Under the pieces are notes generated by a model, which ran no database searches, was not told the origin of the DNA, and saw nothing but the letters and a program-made list of their open reading frames with translations. 64,000 bases of DNA from Pontibacillus sp. HMF3514 (lineage in GTDB: Bacteria; Bacillota; Bacilli; Bacillales; BH030062). The translations under genes were made by a program, and so were the position numbers. Position 1 is the stretch's first letter. The number at the start of each line of letters is the position of its first letter. Below, one piece after another: positions 60,077-64,000 of this stretch. The DNA lies in contig NZ_CP047393.1 of the NCBI RefSeq assembly GCF_009858175.1, forward strand, positions 1,054,001 to 1,118,000, given 5' to 3'.

Positions 60077-60601
60077 TTGGAACTACCAAAGTTTAAATAT
60101 AATCCTGATCCAGTTTTGTTAAAGGTTTTTGAAAGAGAGAAAACTTTATGCCCTGCTTGTAAAAAGAGCAGTGAATATTCATATGTTGGACCTTTTTATT
60201 CTGTAGAGGAAGTTGAAGGAATTTGTCCTTGGTGTATTAAAGATGGAACTGCAGCCAAGTTGTTTGATGGAGAGTTTCAAGATGTAGAGGGCTGCGAAGA
60301 TGTGAGTAATGAAGAGTACATTAATGAGCTAATATTTAGAACTCCTGGATACTTAGGTTGGCAACAAGAATATTGGTTAAGCCATTGTGGAGATTTCTGT
60401 GCAATTAAGAATTATGTTGGCTGGGAAGATGTTAAAGACTTAGAAGAAGAACTTTATGGAGATATTAAAAGAATTTGTGATGAACTTCAAATTACTGAAG
60501 AAGTATTTAAGAAAAGTTTAATTAATGGTGGAGATCATCAGGGTTATCTTTTTCAATGTATTAAATGTGGGAAGTATCGATTACATAGTGATTTATCATA
60601 A
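60077..60601 (+). CDS. CbrC/UPF0167-family protein
   Basis: A 174-residue cysteine-rich protein of the UPF0167 (CbrC) family. Conserved points are L-P-K-F-K-Y-N-P-D-P, C-P-A-C-K-K, Y-V-G-P-F-Y-S, C-P-W-C-I-K-D-G-T-A-A-K, the W-Q-Q-E-Y-W-L-S-H-C-G-D segment and a closing C-I-K-C-G-K-Y-R. E. coli CbrC affects colicin E2 tolerance; the mechanism is unknown. TTG start with AGGAGG upstream. It lies between repeats D and E. Confidence 0.85.
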   Translation: MELPKFKYNPDPVLLKVFEREKTLCPACKKSSEYSYVGPFYSVEEVEGICPWCIKDGTAAKLFDGEFQDVEGCEDVSNEEYINELIFRTPGYLGWQQEYWLSHCGDFCAIKNYVGWEDVKDLEEELYGDIKRICDELQITEEVFKKSLINGGDHQGYLFQCIKCGKYRLHSDLS

Positions 60602-60634
60602 ATACAATATGTTTTTATTGGAAAAATAGTAAAG

Positions 60635-60680
60635 TTATCTTGGATTCAAGACTTCCACAAACGGGCGCGTTTGTTTAAAT
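60635..60680 (+). repeat. cassette-type repeat, copy E
   Basis: TTATCTTGGATTCAAGACTT (60635-60654), then CCACAAACGGGCGCGTTTG. Confidence 0.8.
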
Positions 60681-60803
60681 AGGGTCATATTAACAGGATG
60701 CTGGAAAAATAATTGTTTTAGTCGATATACTAACTATGCAGTTACCTTGAGAAGTTAAATGGAAAAATCTATAGTAAACTTAGCTGACAAAGAGGTGTTC
60801 GTT

Positions 60804-61037
60804 TTGAAGTTACTAAAATTTATGTTTGGGGATATGAATAAAAGAAACTTATTTACTAAGGGTTTGTACATATTTTTAATATTATATTATTTTGGAGCGT
60901 TAGTTTGGAATTTGTATATTTTAATAGATGGAGAAAATTATCAGAATCCACCTAATTTGATCTTATTTATTCTGGTATTATTAATTGGGCCATTAGGTGT
61001 TCGGGCAGTGTATAAGAAGTTTAATAATATATTTTAA
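60804..61037 (+). CDS. small two-helix membrane protein
   Basis: A 77-residue protein with hydrophobic helices at about residues 20-40 and 52-70. The TTG at 60804 has AAAGAGGTG upstream, while an ATG at 60759 in the same frame (92 residues) has only a weak site. No family is recognised. It lies between repeats E and F. Confidence 0.5.
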   Translation: MKLLKFMFGDMNKRNLFTKGLYIFLILYYFGALVWNLYILIDGENYQNPPNLILFILVLLIGPLGVRAVYKKFNNIF

Positions 61038-61075
61038 ATTGGGATAATAGGCTATTAATTAATCCTTTACTGCTA

Positions 61076-61134
61076 TTATCTCGAAATCATGTCTTCAGCA
61101 ATAGGGCGCGTTTATAGAATAACGTGTCTTTTTT
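61076..61134 (+). repeat. cassette-type repeat, copy F
   Basis: TTATCTCGAAATCATGTCTT (61076-61095), then CAGCAATAGGGCGCG and the hairpin GCGCGTT/AACGTGT followed by a T run. Confidence 0.82.
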
Positions 61135-61242
61135 GTTTGTTTTTTATAGACTAAGAAGGAAATCCAAAGAAATATATTGAACTTAATTTTATGACTCAAC
61201 TGAAATATAAGATCTTAAATAAAGATTAATGAAGGAGTATAT

Positions 61243-61848
61243 ATGAAAAAGATATTGTTGATAGTACTTTTTATATGTCTGCTGGTGAGTATTACTCTTA
61301 ATGTGATATTTGTTTCAAATAAAAATTCCTATGATGATTATTTAGGGAATCAAGTTGCCAATAGAGTTGCTGTTATAGTGGACAGCAGCTTTGAAAATAA
61401 AGCGATACTTAACAAAATAATAAAGAACAAAAGCATAAATAAGATTGAATCACATCAGTTGTATTTAAATTTCGGTACTTTAGTTAGAGAACTACAAGAG
61501 TTAAAATCTTTAAATATGTATTTAGACGAAGTTGATCTAGAACATAATAAGTTTTTAAAGATTATTAGCGAAAATGGTGATCATTTTATGGTCCAGTACA
61601 GATCTATGGAAAAAGAACATATCGAAAATAAGAATATAAACAAGGAGGATTTAGATTCCTATAGAAAAGTTTTAGATTTAATGAATAGATATACTGATAT
61701 CGCCGAAAGCACAATAACAGGTATTGGAGAAAAAGGTAGGAATCAGGCTTATAATCAAAATAGAGAATATGTTTTCACTTCTGGTGAGTGGGCTCAATTT
61801 ATAAAAGAGCTGCATGATAAAACTCATGCTGAATCCTCACCTTTTTAA
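61243..61848 (+). CDS. single-span membrane protein of unknown function
   Basis: A 201-residue protein with one N-terminal transmembrane helix (about residues 3-23), then Y-D-D-Y-L and a helical ectodomain. Its layout resembles the protein at 16824-17477. GAAGGAG precedes the ATG. It lies between repeats F and G. Confidence 0.6.
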   Translation: MKKILLIVLFICLLVSITLNVIFVSNKNSYDDYLGNQVANRVAVIVDSSFENKAILNKIIKNKSINKIESHQLYLNFGTLVRELQELKSLNMYLDEVDLEHNKFLKIISENGDHFMVQYRSMEKEHIENKNINKEDLDSYRKVLDLMNRYTDIAESTITGIGEKGRNQAYNQNREYVFTSGEWAQFIKELHDKTHAESSPF

Positions 61849-61876
61849 AACGGTTATAATCACGAAATTTTAGAAA

Positions 61877-61945
61877 TTATCTTGATTTCAAGTCTTCAGC
61901 TTTTGGGCGCAAACCTGGAATAAAGGTTGTGCCCTTTATTTTTTT
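61877..61945 (+). repeat. cassette-type repeat, copy G, with strong terminator
   Basis: TTATCTTGATTTCAAGTCTT (61877-61896), then CAGCTTTTGGGCGC. In this copy the distal part forms a strong terminator: GGGCGCAAACCT pairs with AGGTTGTGCCC, followed by a T-rich run. Confidence 0.82.
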
Positions 61946-62082
61946 CTTAATCATATAATTACGGGTTATTATTTGGTAACTTATGTTAAAATTTTAATTA
62001 GATTGTGAAGAAGTACACTTAAACTAACGCGGCAGAAGAGTTGAAAAAGTGAAGTTAGTGTTTAAGGAGCTGAAGTAAGCGA

Positions 62083-62634
62083 GTGAGCTATGAAAAGGAC
62101 ATTCAAAAGCAATTTTATAAAATTTATAAAGAGCTAATTACCGTTTCGGAATTCGAAGAATGGCTTTATAATACACCAGAAATAGAAAAGGTTTATGGTC
62201 ATGACTTTTACTTTAACCTACTTGATTTGAATTATAGAAGTAGGCACATTAAAAACGAATTAGAGAAAGTTATTGAAATTAAAATTCCATTTGGTGAGTT
62301 TGAACAAATGAGGATTGTTTCATTATTAGAAAATATAATTTATGAAAAAGGTGATTTAGTAGAGGTTTTAGAGCAGGTATATGACGATTATTGCAAAGGA
62401 TATTCATTTCTTCGATATTTAGGACTTAATTATATTACTGGAATTGATAATCTTCCTAAAAAGAGAGAGATGTTAAAGAATATTAAACCTAAGATAGTTA
62501 ATGAAGCAAGGAGATTGTTATCATTTTTTCAGCATGGGCTGTTAAAAATAACTGATGAAAATGAATATGACGATTATCGTACAGAAAAAGAGAAGGTAGA
62601 AATAAATAATATTGAAAAAATGTTTAATGACTAA
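62083..62634 (+). CDS. hypothetical helical protein
   Basis: A 183-residue soluble, mostly helical protein with no signal. The first half has E-L-I-T-V-S-E-F-E-E-W-L-Y and the middle F-N-L-L-D-L-N-Y. No known family is recognised, and an immunity-type role is conceivable. GTG start with AAGGAG 13 bases upstream, a long spacing. It lies between repeats G and H. Confidence 0.55.
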   Translation: MSYEKDIQKQFYKIYKELITVSEFEEWLYNTPEIEKVYGHDFYFNLLDLNYRSRHIKNELEKVIEIKIPFGEFEQMRIVSLLENIIYEKGDLVEVLEQVYDDYCKGYSFLRYLGLNYITGIDNLPKKREMLKNIKPKIVNEARRLLSFFQHGLLKITDENEYDDYRTEKEKVEINNIEKMFND

Positions 62635-62646
62635 ATCGTTGTTGAG

Positions 62647-62744
62647 CTAACGGGTGCTTTAGTAGAAGATCATATTTGTTTTATCTCGAAATCAAGTCTT
62701 CTGCTTTAGGGCGCCAACCTTGAATAGTATTTGCGTCTTTTATT
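62647..62744 (+). repeat. cassette-type repeat, copy H, with CTAACGGGTGC upstream box
   Basis: TTATCTCGAAATCAAGTCTT (62681-62700), then CTGCTTTAGGGCGCC and a distal GTATTTGCGTC segment. Upstream, CTAACGGGTGCTTTAG (62647-62662) and GAAGATCATATTTG are also shared with copy I. Confidence 0.82.
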
Positions 62745-62791
62745 ATTGGGCAGGTTAGTTGAATAAGAGGTGAAAAAACGGGAGTGAGATG

Positions 62792-63199
62792 ATGGTTAAA
62801 AAGAGTATTTTATTTATCCTGATAGCCCTATTTTTAACAGGATGTAATGAATTGGAAAACTATAAAAAAGATGCATTGGAGTTATGGAAGAATGGAGCAG
62901 GAGATAAATATTCTATCCATATGTTCAGGGGCAATGGTTCCAATTCTAAGGAATCTGAAAGAATTATAACATTGAACAAGTATGAGAAATTTGATGCAAT
63001 TTATTCACATCGATATATTGAGGATGATACCAGTATAGGAGCTAACGATATAGACTACTTAAAAGCCTGGGGTGAGAAAGAGTACCCGTTTTATCTCATA
63101 GTATCTAAAGGCGGGATTGCTTTAAAAACTACTTCTGTTAATGATATTGAAGAATTTTTTGAGAAAAATGGTGGTCAACTAAAAGGAGATAGAGAGTAG
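62792..63199 (+). CDS. putative lipoprotein
   Basis: A 135-residue lipoprotein with signal ending L-T-G-C. The mature part is charged with no recognised family. GGGAGTGAG precedes; the ATG at 62792 is better spaced than the adjacent 62789. It lies between repeats H and I. Confidence 0.65.
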   Translation: MVKKSILFILIALFLTGCNELENYKKDALELWKNGAGDKYSIHMFRGNGSNSKESERIITLNKYEKFDAIYSHRYIEDDTSIGANDIDYLKAWGEKEYPFYLIVSKGGIALKTTSVNDIEEFFEKNGGQLKGDRE

Positions 63200-63218
63200 T
63201 GATGCGGTTCTAATTGTG

Positions 63219-63312
63219 CTAACGGGTGCGTTAGTTGAAGGTCATATTTGCAATTTATCTCGAATTCAATTATTCAGCAATAGGGCGCGTTTCTTTAATA
63301 ACGCGTCTTTTA
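63219..63312 (+). repeat. cassette-type repeat, copy I, with CTAACGGGTGC upstream box
   Basis: CTAACGGGTGCGTTAG (63219-63234) is a short inverted repeat, then GTCATATTTGC, then TTATCTCGAATTCAATTATT (63255-63274), CAGCAATAGGGCGCG and a complete hairpin GCGCGTTT/AACGCGTC with T run. It is the rightmost copy in the window. Confidence 0.84.
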
Positions 63313-63407
63313 ATATGGGGGGATATATTGCAAAAACTATTGCCTATGGTATCTTGTTTTGAAATAATTGGAACCAGGTGATTATTTCTTAATTGGGGGT
63401 ATTAAGG

Positions 63408-64000
63408 TTGGTAAGTAAAATTGAAACTTATGAAAAAGAAGCGCAAAAGTTTAATCCCTTGAATCATTTTACTATACGCATTAAAGAGATGGAGAATACA
63501 TCGAATTATGGTGCAGAGGTTGCATCTAAATGGAAAAAAGTTTTGAATCATTTAGATATGACTTACCCAGTAGTTCATCCAATTGGTAAAGAGACTTTTT
63601 CTATATATGCAGAGTTCCCGAACGGTATATTTGAATATGCTATGGATATAGATGGTGCTACTTCACTTATCAACGAAAAAAGCATTAAGGCATTAAATTA
63701 TTCTCCATCCAGTATTATTGAGTCAGTGGATTCAGGTAATATAAATAGAGATCCAAATCAAATAAGGCCTAATCACAAGAACCCAGTAATGGTTTTACAG
63801 AGTCATTATCTGACTAATAACAAACCTTATTGTATCAATGGAAACCATCGTATATTTGAATCATATCGAAATGATGATGATCAAATAGAAGTTTACTTTT
63901 TCAATGATTTGGAGTTTGTACCATTCTTTTACGATACTTTAAGTAAAGCAACTTACTTTCTTGAAATTGATTACTATAATGTGGTTGCTCCTAACAATAG
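63408..64000 (+). CDS. partial gene, ParB-nuclease-like motif
   Basis: An open frame of at least 197 codons runs off the window end. The TTG at 63408 has GGGGGT upstream. A segment V-M-V-L-Q-S-H-Y ... I-N-G-N-H-R-I-F-E at about residues 127-149 resembles the D-G-N-H-R core of ParB/Srx-type domains, though N replaces the usual D. It follows repeat I and is probably the next cassette-like gene. Confidence 0.6.
   Translation, partial: MVSKIETYEKEAQKFNPLNHFTIRIKEMENTSNYGAEVASKWKKVLNHLDMTYPVVHPIGKETFSIYAEFPNGIFEYAMDIDGATSLINEKSIKALNYSPSSIIESVDSGNINRDPNQIRPNHKNPVMVLQSHYLTNNKPYCINGNHRIFESYRNDDDQIEVYFFNDLEFVPFFYDTLSKATYFLEIDYYNVVAPNN

Noticed and set aside
55001-64000. CRISPR array
   Set aside because: Repeats are 0.4-2.0 kb apart with genes between them, and no short unique spacers or cas genes are present.
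1-64000. rRNA, tRNA, transposase or phage genes
   Set aside because: No cloverleaf-like or rRNA sequence was noticed, and no open frame has a recognisable transposase, integrase or phage structural motif.

Overview
The window looks like chromosomal DNA of a low-to-medium GC Gram-positive bacterium of the Bacillaceae, probably a salt-tolerant Halobacillus/Virgibacillus-type species. The support is strong purine-rich Shine-Dalgarno sites with frequent GTG and TTG starts, rho-independent terminators after most units, B. subtilis-like gene sets (BirA-controlled bioY-yhfT-yhfS, des-desK-desR, fruR-fruA, cvfB, an RsbR paralogue), many lipoproteins and a BCCT osmolyte transporter. No rRNA, tRNA, CRISPR array, transposase or phage gene was found.

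Layout. 0-1.2 kb: two small envelope proteins. 1.4-6.0 kb: a four-gene amino-acid ABC importer of the AapJQMP type, with an attenuator hairpin after the binding-protein gene. 6.0-11.0 kb: a BirA-box-controlled operon with the BioY biotin importer, an acyl-CoA ligase, a thiolase, two hot-dog dehydratases and a ketoreductase. 11-18.3 kb: a CHY zinc-finger protein, an RsbR stressosome paralogue, an amidase, then a string of small accessory genes, two of them broken. 18.5-23.3 kb: a beta-glucoside ABC importer plus GH1 beta-glucosidase behind GAAACCGGTTTC operators. 23.4-25.8 kb: a compact merR-merF-merA mercury resistance operon. 26-31.5 kb: a metal-related island with a DoxX protein and an operon of four proteins that share a PGRxR motif, one being a P-type ATPase without a CPC motif. 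31.7-40.4 kb: an orphan LacI regulator, cvfB and small accessory genes. 40.5-43.3 kb: fruA and fruR without fruK. 43.4-50.3 kb: unusual intergenic repeats, a redoxin gene with an in-frame UGA at its active site, a TetR/MMPL pair and a BCCT transporter. 50.3-53.9 kb: a desR-desK-des cold-sensing membrane-fluidity unit.

The last 9 kb (55.0-64.0 kb) is the most unusual part. Nine copies of a ~45-65 bp element (TTATCTCGAAATCAAGTCTT, then a GGGCGCG hairpin) alternate with mostly single, unrelated, same-strand genes (ArsR/SRPBCC-PDZ/SnoaL, amidase, CbrC-like, lipoproteins, unknowns). This has the layout of a gene-cassette array, but no integrase is in view. A second recurring feature is a set of intergenic arrays with a strict 20-21 bp period and differing consensus at 5.8, 43.4, 44.9 and 48.5 kb, with a weaker one at 43.65 kb. 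A third is the redoxin gene at 44.0 kb, which reads through a UGA followed by a SECIS-like hairpin and is therefore a selenoprotein candidate. Coordinates and motifs were read by eye. Family names rest on recognised motifs, not on database searches.
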